Positions 45,977-58,156 of a stretch of 64,000 bases of DNA are shown here, piece after piece. The notes below the pieces were generated by a model. That model was not told where the DNA came from and made no database searches. It saw nothing but the letters and a program-made list of their open reading frames with translations. Where the stretch lies: assembly GCA_907164885.2 (NCBI GenBank), contig OU015490.1, forward strand, positions 235,885,622-235,949,621. The letters run 5' to 3'. The position numbers were made by a program, and so were the translations under genes. Origin of the DNA: Dolomedes plantarius. Lineage: Eukaryota > Arthropoda > Arachnida > Araneae > Dolomedidae. How positions within the stretch are numbered: position 1 is the first letter of the stretch; every line of letters starts with the position of its first letter.

Positions 45977-47148
45977 CAAGTCATTCCATGCTGCGTCAAT
46001 TTTATGCCACACTTTATCAATCGTAGTTGCTTGAGAGCGGTGGCGTTCCAGTCTCTCAGCAACCCATGACCATGTGTTTTCAATGGATGACAGATTGATA
46101 AACTTACTGACCAGGGTAACAGTCGAACACCCTCTGTGTCGAGGTAGGTCATGACACGACGGGCAACATGCGGTCTTGCATTATCTTTTTGAGAGATGAC
46201 GTCTCCGAGGCCTCGAAGATAGGGCACAGCCACCGGCCTTAGGATCTAAGAAATGTAACGCTGGCTGTTCAGATTATCGACGACGAGAATCAGAGGTGTT
46301 CGTGTCGTGTACCCAATGGCTGCGAATACTATCACACCAGGTGCACGGCCTGTATGACGATATCGAATGCAAGCAGGCTGCGTGTGTTCTCCTCGGTGCC
46401 TCCAGACACGGATACGTAAATCATGTTGCTGCACCCTGAACCGGGACTCGTCTGAATAGACGACGTGGTACCACTCCTGTATCCAGTTTTGTCTTTGAGC
46501 ACACCACTGTCGCCGCGCGTCTCTATGCTGCAGTGTCAAGGGAAGCCGCAATAATGGTTGCCGTGCAGATAGTCCCGGCTACTCCAGACATTGTCGCACT
46601 GTCCGTACGGTTACTTTACGTGTTGCAAACAAGCCCATTCCCTGACTCAAGATTCGTGATGTGGCTGCACGATCCTGCACGGCCGACCTGACAACATGTC
46701 TGTCCTCACGTGCGTTAGTGGCGGGAGGCCGTTGAGATCCTGCATAGCGTTCAGTATGACCCTCCGTAATACATTGATTCCATGTTCACATGACAGTTGT
46801 TTTATTCCGATCAATGCGAGTAACAATATCGCGGAACTATAAACCGCGTTTTCGATAGGCCACGATACTGCCATTGTCGAATTCCGACATGCGCTGGTAG
46901 CCGTTTCTCCTTCTTATACGAGGCATATCACGATCTGTTCACAAAACAACCAACATTCAAATGCGATTTCCGAATGAAAAACCCGCTGCGTAACTTCCCT
47001 TTTATACAGAGTTTGAGATGTCGTTTCTCTCTCCTTCGTCGTTCGATTGATAATCATTTGCACACCCCAGCATCTTATTCCTTTTATGAGAATTTGACGT
47101 TTGTATCATCCCTCCTTCATGGTGTTGCAATTTTAATGACCAGCAGTG
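45976..47148 (-). mobile_element. Tc1-like transposon, 3'-truncated
   Basis: The right terminal repeat is intact: on the minus strand cactgctggtcattaaaatt followed by gcaacaccatgaagga, then TA at 47149-47150. This closely resembles the terminal repeat of the 26.1 kb element. The other end is lost at the TG microsatellite. Confidence 0.8.
45977..46926 (-). pseudogene. Tc1-type transposase, badly broken
   Basis: The start is the ATG at 46926 (MPRIRRRNGYQRMSEFDNGS), similar to the 26.35 kb enzyme. Stops interrupt the N-terminal half (for example within the helix-turn-helix and before PGLSARQPLLRLPL). An open piece at 46551-46246 holds the first catalytic Asp (VVYSDESRF) and ends at a TAG that replaces the usual Glu after RYIS. 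The frame then continues with the second Asp (SQKDNARPHVA). A shift before the catalytic Glu (SSIENTW) leads into the last frame, which is cut off in the microsatellite. Confidence 0.82.
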
Positions 47149-47150
47149 TA

Positions 47151-47254
47151 TTTATTGTAACTTTTGTTGTACGCCTTGCACGTTGTATACCAGAGTTTCT
47201 TGCCGTTTTTCCGACCGTGTCATCCTGCTTACGGGTAGTGCTGTAGCTCTATTA
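47151..47254. other. Spacer
   Basis: About 100 bp of sequence with no match to the array unit. No gene was recognised. Confidence 0.3.
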
Positions 47255-47690
47255 AAGTGATTTTTTTGTGACTAGAACATGTTTTATTTATATTTTTTTG
47301 TATCAGATACAATTACATAATAATATATAACTCAGGAATTTCTTGATCAGTGTAAGCTTTGTGCTTGATGACCAATTGTAAAAATTTTTATATCCGGTTC
47401 TATTGCTGTGAGGGATAAATTGAATATCACCACCGCCCATTACATTAAGGCGATTCTGCGAGGGTTTGAGTACATAATTTACCTGACTGAAATCTTGTTA
47501 CACAGAATAAAGAATGGCAAATTCTATGAAAAACATTTTTTCTCTATTCAAAACCTGTGGAAAAATTTTGGATATTATACTCTTAACTTGAAAATGTTTT
47601 TTTTCTTGATTGAAAGTTACTTTGATTGAAAGTTACTCTTGATTGAAAGTTTCTTGATTGAAAGTTACTCTTTATAAATCTAAGCCATTA
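47255..47690 (+). repeat. Array copy 8 (5' part, last of the array)
   Basis: It carries ttgatcagtgtaagctt, ttgatgaccaattgta, ccgcccattacattaaggcg and a diverged ctatgaaaaacatttttt block, then breaks up into a local repeat of ttgattgaaagtt (three to four copies, 47600-47668). Confidence 0.7.
47600..47668 (+). repeat. Short tandem repeat ttgattgaaagttact
   Basis: Four near-identical 14-19 bp copies, apparently produced by local slippage within the array unit's cttgactgaaagtt block. Confidence 0.8.
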
Positions 47691-48241
47691 AACTACATAG
47701 AAAAGAAATTTTATTAAATTTTTCTTAACAAAGGTTATTATTCAAAGCTTACTCTGTAAACTAAGTAAGTATTATTTTGTTATGAAATCTACTTAAGCCC
47801 TAAGATATATTCAACAAATACATAAAAATTAGATTTTCTTGCTGCTTTAAATTTAAATATGAAAAGACGCCTGTTTTATTTTAGGAATATTTTTAGAGTT
47901 GTATCCCTTACAGTGTTTTTAAAACCCTTTAAGCAATTCTGTAGAAAGCGCAGGCAGGTGATTCAGACTGTATTCTCATGACTGAAACTTTGAATAGCGT
48001 TCGAAAGCTAATAAGTTTCTCTAAGAGAATTAATTGAAGCCCAAAGATCTGTTGCACCTCCGCCGTAGTGTAAGATAACTCATAGGAGACGGGTAAAAAA
48101 AAAAGACTAAGTGTTTATAAATTTAACACGTTGATATCCCAAATACATAGATCTTGTAGTCTGACGATGCAGTTAATAATTTCGAGGCAAAAGTCTAGTG
48201 AGAGAGACAATGCCAGCGAAAAGTGTTGAGAGGTCAAGAGG
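47691..48241. other. No gene seen
   Basis: AT-rich spacer outside the array. No gene was recognised. Confidence 0.5.
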
Positions 48242-48459
48242 TCTGAAAATAGGTAATTCATAATATTTAACCGTCTGCAGCGTCTAGCTGATACGTTATT
48301 ATGAACCTGAATACCAGCCGCTGCGTAGCAAAACCTGCATCTCAGCCGAGGGTGGATTACCCCTGTTTGGGTTATTAGTATGGATCTGGGCGCCGAATAG
48401 ACAGTACAGATCTGCTATCCAATTAAACCAACCCCGGACCTCTCTGAAAATAGGTAATT
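48242..48459 (-). mobile_element. Retroposed 184 bp insert with 17 bp target duplication
   Basis: The perfect direct repeat tctgaaaataggtaatt lies at 48242-48258 and 48443-48459. The insert reads on the minus strand gaggtccggggttggtttaa and then ttggatagcag, which resembles a tRNA A-box/D-arm. It ends AT-rich (gttaaatattatg). It is GC-richer than its flanks. This is a tRNA-like SINE or a retro-copied small RNA of a family I do not recognise. Confidence 0.7.
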
Positions 48460-49674
48460 TTAAGCAATGAAAATCCGTTTTATTGTCTCGTGGTCATGAA
48501 GAGATTGTTGTTTGAAGTCCCATGCCAGAAATCATTTGTTGCAGAATAGACGATATAAGAAATTTGTGACCTCTGTTCTAGTACAAGGTTTCGGAGGGAT
48601 CCGGATTTGGCTGTTTAATACATGCAAAATAATCATTTCTGAAGTTTAAAAAGTACTATTTGAGGTTTTTATGCTAAGGCATTAGGATATTTTTGTGATG
48701 GGGATTTATTTCTCTTAGCTGCAACATTCAGTATCATGTGTCTCAATTTCAAATCCCCAATTGTACCCTCTGATAAAATGCAAATATATCGGTGCTATTA
48801 ATTCCTTGGTGGGCAAGTCTTTTTTACCAGAATTACACCCCTGAGAACTTGCTTTTAATTAGGGTAACATCTTCAAGTACTTGCCTAAACGGTAAGAAAT
48901 TAATTTCTTTAATCTCAGCACGAAAATGGCTTGTTTTTATCAAAGAAAGAATATGAATCACTTGCTATATGTCAAACCATTTATGAGTCATTGTACAAAC
49001 CCAGAGTTTTGCAAGAACGAACGAAATTATCAGGTCTTTTCATTAAGTTATATATTTTAAAATTATTCTAATATTTTGAACCATGAAAAAGTTTTCTAAT
49101 TTTGTGATATGTTTTGCAAATTTTGTTTGAATAAAACTAAATGCATTCATTTGTGTTCAGGTTCTTACATAATCAACATAATAATAAATTTTCTACAGGC
49201 TAAATTAGAACTGAAAGTTATTCAAAAAGCTTTTTTTAATTACTCTAATTTTGTATTTTGAGTCTTACTTAAATATCATTAAATAAAATTCTACACATCT
49301 AGTCTTGTCTATAAGCAAAGTTAGGTTAAGTTTCATGAGTGCAGTTTCCTAAACACTTAAAATGCTTATATAAAGAGTGACGAATGGGGGAAAAATAAAA
49401 TTAGCTTTTTTTAAAAATTTGAAGACTTAAAGGGTTATTTTTTAAGGATGTTAGCTTTGTTTTTTAAAGTGATGCAAATCCTTTGTGATTAAAGTATTGA
49501 GGAAGAAATAAATACCGGTTTATCATAGATTTTTATCATAGATTTTCCGTATTGGCCTTAAAGGAATGAAATTCCATAGAATATAATCTAGACCCTTGGT
49601 TTAGAACTTCAAGTTCAGAACTTTTAGTTAAAGTTCAAGATTCTTTTACCGGAGTATCAGAGAGGGGAGTTCAT
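48460..49674. other. No gene seen
   Basis: AT-rich; no coding frame was recognised. Confidence 0.5.
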
Positions 49675-50420
49675 TACTTAAGGTACCTTTTAAAGACCAA
49701 GACACTCGACAAACATATACCTATTTTAAATCACCAGTGGTTACTAAAATAATTTATTAAGAAATATGAAAATTTTACTGTGAGTTAAACACTATTTCTT
49801 CTTTATAAATATTGCACTCAATTTTTTCTACCTTGAAGAGAATTTTTTAATTTTTTAAAATTCTAACCATTGTTTTTTTCATTGTTATGTGATTGCGCGC
49901 AAGGTATCACCAGAACAGTTGGCTAGAATACCATGAAATTTTATACACGTTCAATACAAACATGTATCATTAAAATGACGAACAATTATATCATTCCTAC
50001 CATAAAAATTTGAATTATAAAAAAATTTATCAATAAAATTTCTGAAATTTAAAAGAAAAAAAATGTTTTAATTTTTCGATGAAGAACTAAGAATTTTTAT
50101 TTCAACGTTCGTCATTTTAAAGATATATTATGCAACTTAATTTTAAAATTAAAAAATATGTATATTCATTAATATACGGACGCAAGTCTGCGCGCAATAA
50201 CATAACATTGTAAAAAACAATGGTTGAAATTTTTAAAAAAATTAGAAATTTATCTTCAAGCTAGAAAAAATTAAGAGCCACGTTTATTAAGAAGAAGTGT
50301 GTTTAACTCACAGTAAAATTTTCATATTCCTGAATAAAAGATTTTCATAACTACTGATGATTTAAAATAGGAATATATCTGTCAAGTCTCTTAGCGTTTG
50401 AAAGGTGTCTGACCCCTTAA
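49675..50420. repeat. Large imperfect palindrome, arms about 330 bp
   Basis: 49675-50000 and the reverse complement of 50085-50420 share an ordered series of blocks: cctattttaaatca, atatgaaaattttactgtga, gttaaacac, aattttttcta.cttgaag, aaccattgtttttt, attgcgcgca, aaaatgacgaac. Identity is perhaps 75-80 percent with small gaps. The 85 bp centre is AT-rich. It could be an old foldback transposon or two inverted copies of a repeat. Confidence 0.75.
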
Positions 50421-51000
50421 TAATTTTTGCTTTAGCTTTCGCTAAACCCATGACTATGTGTTCTGAGAAGGGGCATAGACAGAGGTGAAGAGAGAGGGTA
50501 AACGTCTCTCCCATATTTAGGTCTTACCTATATTATTTCAAGTTTATTAACCAAATATGGATACAAAGCAAATTTTTTTTTCTGACTACCTCAGTCCTCT
50601 AAATATTCAAGAAATTTGCTCTTAGCAGAAAAGGAACTTCATCTCTTTACTTCACTGACGGGTTAATATTTTTTTGTTTTTTTATTCCGTCAACACAACT
50701 CTGGATCAATCTGTCTTGCTACGTGAATTTTGACACTTCTTTCCAGAGAGCAGCTCTCATAAGTCCTTAGCCTCTCTCCCTAATTATCGCTGAGAGAAAG
50801 TTTAGGAAGACGGGATAATTTTCAGAACGGATTTTTTAATATTCCATTCTGGGCAAAAGTGTTTTCTAGCCTCCACGTCTGATAACTTCTAAATAGTTCT
50901 TTAAATTAATTTACTTAAATAAAAAGAACATTTTGCGTGCAGATGGCCAACTACTAGTCGAAAAGAAATTTCCTTTAAATAATATTAATCTATATATGTA
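50421..51000. other. No gene seen
   Basis: AT-rich spacer. No gene was recognised. Confidence 0.5.
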
Positions 51001-51853
<853 letters not shown>

Positions 51854-54800
51854 ATCTTAACATGCATTCAATATTTATGTTATATTTTTTAATCAACAAA
51901 GCTCTAAATGTTGACAAAAATTGAAGGAATTTTATTTAACTAAAATATTAATAAAGATTTGCTTGCAGCACTAAAACGTAAAATGAATTATTATACAGAT
52001 ATTTGTGGGTGGAAACAAGAGGAAGAATTTTCCGATTTTTTTTCCAGCTGCATACATTTTTATTAGATAAGTCTTATTTCAAACATCTTATATTACACTG
52101 GGGAAATAAATATTAAATACTCTTAACATCTAATTAATTTAAAGCGAAAGATTTCATCAATACGTCTCTAGAGAATTTTTTAGCAAGTAAAAAAGTAATT
52201 AATTAAAACTAAAATGAACAACTCTGATGAGAATTATCAGTTTTTAATTTTTTATTCGTTTTCCTTTATAAAAATTTTCAAATTCAGTTTCTTTCTCTTT
52301 GCTTTAATACATATGATTCCAATTAATAGTTTAGGACGTATTAAGGTTTAATGTGATCTCAAGTTACATATATAATCCATTATTGAAAAAAGACGCATAT
52401 TTTTCTAACATTTTTATTTTATTAAATTTTTTTAATATCGTTTTGAGTTGGAAGTAAATTAATTTTGCAACTTTATGTTTTGTAAACCACTTGTGGGGAA
52501 AAAATAATGTGATTAAAAGCTGAACAAATTAAGGCAAAAAATTGTCAAGAACTGCGTGTAAGAACTTTCATTTTAATAACATTCAGAATAGCAAAAAATT
52601 AAAGTTGACCCTTTATTACGTTCGTGGAATTATAAATAAAAAATTCCTAAAGTAGAAAAAACCCGATCACATATCTAAGCTCCCAAAAATTAATTGTTAA
52701 TACTTTTGATTCTAGTGATCGCCCGAAAAAATAAATATTTTACTGTAATGCATTGAAATTGTTCTATAAATATTCAATTACAGTATAAAAAAAGAAGATC
52801 AACACAAAAATGAATACGTGCACTGAAAGCTAGACAATGCAGTTTAATATACTACACGACAAATTTTACTACAGTTAATAACAATTATCCATATAGTGCG
52901 GGATACATTTTGAGATGTGTTAATAGAAGTAAACGTTTTCCAGTTAAGAAGTCAGACAGTACAATAGAGCAGATAAACTGTTTAGTTTGGTAATAAATTT
53001 CATAATTCAAAAAGATTTATTTTTAGTTACTGATTGCAAAGTCGGGAATAATAAAATCCATAGAACTTCTTGACATAATATAATATATTATAAACGAATC
53101 GTGACAAATAAATTATTTATAAGAAACGAACATTTATTAATGGGTACTGACAGAAAGGAAAAAAAAATAATCAGTTAAATTTGCCTACCTGGGTTTACTG
53201 TGTAGGCATTCTCTTTCTTTGCTCCTAAGAGAGAGAGACGAGTATGCCTCCAAAATTTGGATTGTACATATATTGTACATATTTATAGTGAATGTCTTAA
53301 GTTTTTTCTTTCTTAGTATTGACTTCTTGTTATATTTCACGAGGGAAACAATTTGGCTAAATTTTGTGGTCATTTAATTCGTTTTCATTGATTTTCAATA
53401 CGTTCTCAGATTTCAGAACATTTATTCAGTCAATAGTTTAATTTCTTTAATTGAAAAAAACTATGAGCATATAATTCTTGTTTCACCACTGCCCTGCTAA
53501 AATCTTCTATTATATTTTCTATATGCACATTTTACTTTTCAGTATTTGATGCTTACTAAATCAGTCCTGCCAAAAACGACAAAATTATCTTTAAAGATTT
53601 TTTTAATGATCAAGTAAAATAATTATATGGAATGAGCACGTTTACAAGTATCTCCTCCTAAGTCCACAGAAAAAAATGGTTAGCAATTAGTTATGAAATA
53701 ATTAATATTTCTTTATTAGGCCAAAGATCATTAAGTCTGATTTTCTTTATAGACAATTCACAAATATTCTTAATAAAATGCAAATACTCAGCAGTTGAAA
53801 TCTGTTTTCAATAATTCTGATTTTATTATGAAATATTCCTTTACCAAACAATGGAGAATCCTTTTAGATAATGTCCATGCCATATCAATACTTTATAAAT
53901 AAAATTGATAAATAAACTAGATTCCAAAGGAAAATCCATTCTTTGAAATAACGGTACTGCACAATATTTGCTACATCCTAAGATAGGAAAATTAATTGTG
54001 ATATTTCAAGTTTTGCAAACTTATGGGAATTTTAGTAGAAGAATGAAAACTCATTTCCAAAGCCTCAGATTTCAATTATAAGTATTATAGAAACAAGAAA
54101 AATGAAGAAATACAAATGAGGTGATTTTATTTTATAAACAAATGCATACCCTTGTATAAGATTGTTCCATAAAAATTTATGTTGTAAAGCGGATGAAACA
54201 ATTTCTAGAAAAAAAACGAAATGATAGAGCTGAAATTTCATTTCGAAATTTTTCTTTAAAATTTGTTCTATTTTTTCCAGAAAACTTGTGAAACCATTTA
54301 TAATTTTTTTTACTCTTAAAATGTACTCAACACGTTGCATATTTTTGCATTCATAAAATAAAATCACAAAGTTTCTCAGGAGGGATATTATGTGTTAAGA
54401 ATTTGTCTCAGTATATTTATAGTTTTGCGGTATTATAGGGTTTAATGTTTCGTATTAGAAACTCTAAATATTTTTAATCAAAATTTTTCACTGCAAAATC
54501 CAAAAAAAAAGTTCCCAATATTACTTCGTGCGAAGTAAGTGTATTTACAAATATAGTGTTGCATAGAAAAAAAATGTATGGAAAAAACTTGATTAAAACT
54601 TTAATTTTCTCGCAGGCCATAAAACTGTTGATACCAATATTTCTAGATCACTAATATTAAATGCAAAAATATTCTTTTCTAAAGATATTGAAAGTTTTCG
54701 ATAAATTTTAGTGAAAAGTTTAGTGAATTCAATTAATTCTTCTTAGCGTAGTCATGTATATTAGATTACTATTTTACAAATTTATACAGATTATTGCTTG

Positions 54801-55131
54801 CGAATAAGTTTAAATATTGAGTTTCAGACTGTTCAGTGTTCAATGTCTTAAATGCATAAATTAAGCCTTATGTTGCCTTGTTCTACGCACTTATTCCAGA
54901 AGTCGTAAACTATCATAATTTTTAAACCTAACAATATTAGACTTAATAATGCGAACTATAACCCTAGGTTATAATAAAATGTTTTATAATATTGCATATA
55001 AATGTTCATGACACGACTGAAACACGTTATTTGATTATCATGTTAGATCAACATAGCATCATATCGTGTAAGATCAACATATAGTTGAGAAATGTTTAGT
55101 TAAAATTTAGCCAGCAAATGCTACGTTATGC

Positions 55132-55132
<1 letters not shown>
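51854..55132. other. No gene seen; 3.3 kb AT-rich
   Basis: This is the longest featureless stretch of the window. Short frames (for example minus 53185-53373 and 54065-54367) are Lys/Ile/Phe-rich with no motif, as expected of chance frames in AT-rich DNA. Confidence 0.55.
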
Positions 55133-55171
<39 letters not shown>

Positions 55172-55177
55172 TATATA
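55133..55177. repeat. (TA)n microsatellite
   Basis: TA run with one GTAT break, directly abutting the candidate LTR. Confidence 0.9.
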
Positions 55178-55758
55178 TGTCGGACTTAAGTGGGAACGAA
55201 ATAATTATTCTAAATTTAAAGGGGGCTTAGTAATTAATTTATTGTCGTGGCGTAATTCGCCACTATTCTCATATCTTGGTTCGAAATACATCGAGAGAAA
55301 TCGGGGAAATTCCTTTTGGATTGATTGACATCTGTGGTCACGCCCATGGTTCAACTCCGGTGTATGCGTCACAGAGATCATGTGGGCATGCGCGGTGGCT
55401 TTGGATGGCAGAAAAACAATAGCGTTTAATCAGACGGCGGGAAATTCTTGATGGAGATAGTCACGCGTCTCGCGGGAGCTTGATGACTGTTGGATTTAAT
55501 TTATCAGATTGAATCAGGTAGCTTAAGATTTTGGAAATAAACGATGTTCGATATATTAATTGTAGTTCTTTGCCACCGGCCTTTTAATTCATTGACTGCC
55601 ATAACTTGAATAATTAAATAAAGATAGATTAAGAAGGAGTAAGTTTGGATGTAAGACGACGTACTGGGAAGGGTGTAAGTAGCGAGCTCGTCATATATAT
55701 CACCTAAGTATTAATAAATCTGGATGATGTACGTTGTGATAAAACCATTTAGCCGACA
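55178..55758 (+). mobile_element. Candidate solo LTR, 581 bp
   Basis: It starts tgtcgga and ends gccgaca, a matched short inverted repeat of TGTCGG/CCGACA type typical of LTR ends. It has an aataaa poly(A) signal near 55540 and is much less AT-rich than the flanks. No clear target duplication was found because the left flank is a TA microsatellite. No primer binding site follows, so a solo LTR is more likely than a 5' LTR. Confidence 0.55.
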
Positions 55759-56070
55759 TAATGAAAAAATTATTATAAAACATGTTTTCAGTTTCTTAAC
55801 AAAAGGAGGGGAATAACTTTTTTTTTCACTTTTTTTCAAATTAATGATGATGCAGATCACAGTCACCAATGCAAATGCAAATGCTGCATAATTCTACTCA
55901 TGAAATTCTTATAGTCTCAATTTCCTCATTGGCTTTATCATGATGATAAGGTCCGATCATGGGTAGAACGAGTTGATAATTTCTTAGTGAATAAACTAGA
56001 GAAATTCCAGCTTCCGAACAATACGCTTCTCATGCATTTATAACACTTAGTCATTGATTTCAAATTTATA
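55759..56070. other. No gene seen
   Basis: AT-rich spacer. Confidence 0.4.
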
Positions 56071-56092
56071 CAGGATGTTTCAGAAAATTTGA

Positions 56093-56190
56093 CATAAGTT
56101 CACTGTCGCAGAGTTTCGCGACATCGTGAAAGCGCACAAAGAAATGGGTATAGAAGGCAAGTTAATTGGAAGATATGATGGTAAAGAATA
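56093..56190 (+). pseudogene. Possible gag N-terminal fragment of an LTR element
   Basis: A short frame gives FTVAEFRDIVKAHKEMGIEGK before two stops. It resembles the start of Gypsy-type gag proteins in arthropods, where a helix with LVK..KEMG.EG is followed by a charged coiled coil. The downstream DNA is purine-rich as expected for such a coil, but it is broken. Identification is weak. Confidence 0.3.
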
Positions 56191-56792
56191 ATGAAGAGCA
56201 ATTTTAGGCAATAAACGAATAGCTGGAAAGGGGGCTTAGAACGAAAAGGCAGAGAAGAGGGAAGAAAATAAAAGAAGATATAAAAGTGTTGCAAGTCAGG
56301 GAGGCGAAATTTATGGAGGGTTATAAAAGTGGACCTCACAAGAAGAGGAGGATACCCATCCGTGGGAACGATGTAACAAGGGGTCAGGAAGATAGATACG
56401 CCCCTTAACTAGGAATGGTCACCAAAGAATTTCTAATTAAAAACCAAAGCGAATGATGGCGTGTGGATGTTGTAAAAAGGGACTGGAGACACCAATGAGA
56501 TTTCACAGTGGGCGGAACAAAAAATTAAGTAAGGGAAGAAATATTGAGTGAAAGAGGAGAGAATGAGGCTGCTTTTACAGATAGACAGACAAGAATTGAC
56601 GGTTGATGGAGATGGAATGAGGAGAGAAGGAGTCTGTTTAGATAGAGATAGAAATGATTTGACAGTTGACAAAGATGGAATGAATCTGGTGTTATTACAT
56701 GAAACGAATATAAGCGAAGTTGGTCAGAGAGTTTGGCGTAGCGAAGGACGGCCGTTGAAACGGAGTAGCATGTATGGAAAAGTATTGAACAC

Positions 56793-57003
56793 GATACTTC
56801 TGCCAGATGAATGAACGTCTATCCGAGACGAGGTCCCAGCAATCAACTTAAGCTCTGTGGTCCCACCCGTGAGATGTCAAATAACATGATACTACTGCCA
56901 GATGAATGAGTGTCAATCCGAGACGAGGCCCCAGCAATCAACAGCAATCAAGCCCTGCGATCTCACCCTTGAGATGTCAAAGACCAAGATACTACTGCCA
57001 TAT
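56793..57003 (+). repeat. Tandem repeat, period about 95-100 bp
   Basis: Gatactactgccagatgaat, then cgagacgaggtcccagcaat, then ccgtgagatgtcaaa occurs twice plus a partial third copy (starts at 56793, 56888 and 56988). A short internal duplication of cagcaatcaa lies near 56935-56950. Confidence 0.8.
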
Positions 57004-57087
57004 GAACGATTTACGGCAGTGCCCGACGAATCATCAAACGAGGGTAATGTCTGTTATTTCCCAATTTGTCGTAAGCCATGCTACCTT

Positions 57088-57375
57088 GTCCTAAGTAATT
57101 AATGATAACTCGGATATTGATAGATATTGAAGTAACGCTAAATATTGATCAAGTATATATAGGACGATAGTGCGCGCCATGTAGTAGATTGATGACAATT
57201 ATTAATTAACTGTGTTAAGTATATGCAATGGGAGAATAATTAGTAATTAATTGAATGTGCAAAATCTATTTAAAGTGTGATGATTATTTTGATTATAAGT
57301 GTACACATATATGTGTTTAATATTCAATAAATTAATTTGTCAGTGCAAACCGGAGTTGTTTTTCATCATTTGGAG
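57088..57375 (+). mobile_element. LTR-like segment (uncertain)
   Basis: It begins tgtcctaagtaattaatg and contains tatataggacgatagtgcg and an aataaa near 57327. It ends near tggagtcaca. It has TG...CA ends and promoter/poly(A)-like order, but no target duplication and no second copy in the window. Confidence 0.25.
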
Positions 57376-57779
57376 TCACAATGAATGCAATGTACTAACC
57401 ACATCATGAGCAAGTAATTAATTAATTCAAAATCAAAATCACATCATTATATTTATTATAAACACCAACCATTTTCTTTCACTGTCACATTCACGATCCA
57501 ATACCTTTGCCCATGCTCATTCAAATTATCTAATGTTTTAATGCCATGTGTGCAAACACGTCAGATTTTTATTTCGATATTTTAAAGATCAATACGATGT
57601 GCTCTTGAAATGGCCGCCACGTTCCGCAGACCTAAGGCCTTGATGTCAAATTTTCTAAAACACCCTGTATTTTTTAACTTTGCCATTTTGACAAAATATA
57701 TCTGAATATTTCGAAAATCATTAATTTTAGGACTTATCGAAGAAAATCTTCCTTTAAAGTTATTTCTATATTTTCTAGC

Positions 57780-58156
57780 AACTAATGTTGTGGGCGCAGT
57801 GACCCGGTTGGCAAAGGCAGCGAGCCAGTGATTTGAACATCTCTGGTTCAATGCCGGTCGCTGACTAATCTACTGCCGTGTACACTAACGGTAGCTGGTG
57901 CACATAAAATCTGTCGTGGCTGCAATGTCCTCCAAGTTCTCAAATTTACCTCTGGAGATGCGGGGTCAAGTGTTCAGGTCTTGTCGCTTGACTCGGTTTA
58001 AAATTATGGTGTCGGTCTTTTATCCAAGTCGGACTACGACCCTTGTGGTGCTATTAAATATCAGAGCCATACCATTTCGCCCAATAGCCGTTATGGACTT
58101 GAACTGACAATATGCTGTCGGTCAAGGGACATTAGTCACAACACAACTAATGCTGT
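57780..58156 (+). mobile_element. SINE related to family A, with 12 bp target duplication
   Basis: Aactaatgttgt (57780-57791) and aactaatgctgt (58145-58156) flank the insert. Its head reads gacccggttggcaaaggcag (A-box-like) and ctctggttcaatgccgg (B-box-like). The body shares tcggacta-cgacc...gtggtg with the 7.15 kb SINE. The tail here is gtcacaacac rather than (AAC)n. Confidence 0.75.

Larger units (their letters stand above)
30222..47690 (+). repeat. Array of a novel-looking 1.3-1.4 kb repeat unit
   Basis: At least eight whole or partial copies lie in one orientation. Landmarks in order within a unit are: TA/TG microsatellite; gatcagtgtgaccc plus ttgatgacca; gatcacctcagcccatta; aaatgccatgaaaaacaatt plus ttatcccaaagctgtgg; gtcactctgcaggtatatgg; tactcatgctggaatatcca; gggataaactaaaatatta; cagacgtcgtagctcc; gacaagttctttagcggcg; catgaattcaaagacatcaa; a cctctc/gagagg hairpin; ttcaaagtagtatccgcct; next microsatellite. 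It has no conserved reading frame. I do not recognise the family. It is interrupted by many transposons, listed separately. Confidence 0.85.
56071..57667. mobile_element. TIR-bounded composite element, 1.6 kb
   Basis: The left end caggatgtttcagaaaattt (then gacat) and the right end read on the minus strand cagggtgtttta plus gaaaatttgacat are inverted repeats of 26 bp with two mismatches, flanked by TA (56069-56070, 57668-57669). The ends are mariner-like. The interior does not look like a mariner gene: it holds a gag-like fragment, a 95-100 bp tandem repeat and an LTR-like segment. It may be a mariner-derived MITE that acquired other sequence. Confidence 0.55.

Noticed and set aside
45653..46233. 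Thr-His and Arg-Ala repeat proteins
   Set aside because: They come from TG/CA microsatellites continuing a broken Tc1 frame. The Thr-His stretch at 34408-34737 has the same origin.
51854..55132. Short host exons in the AT-rich stretch
   Set aside because: Frames are short, rich in Lys/Ile/Phe and lack any motif or consistent splice pattern.
57597..57640. Mariner catalytic remnant (WPPRSADLRP reading) near the right end of the 56-57.7 kb element
   Set aside because: It is too close to the terminal repeat to be a normal transposase C-terminus and has no supporting frame on either side; probably chance.
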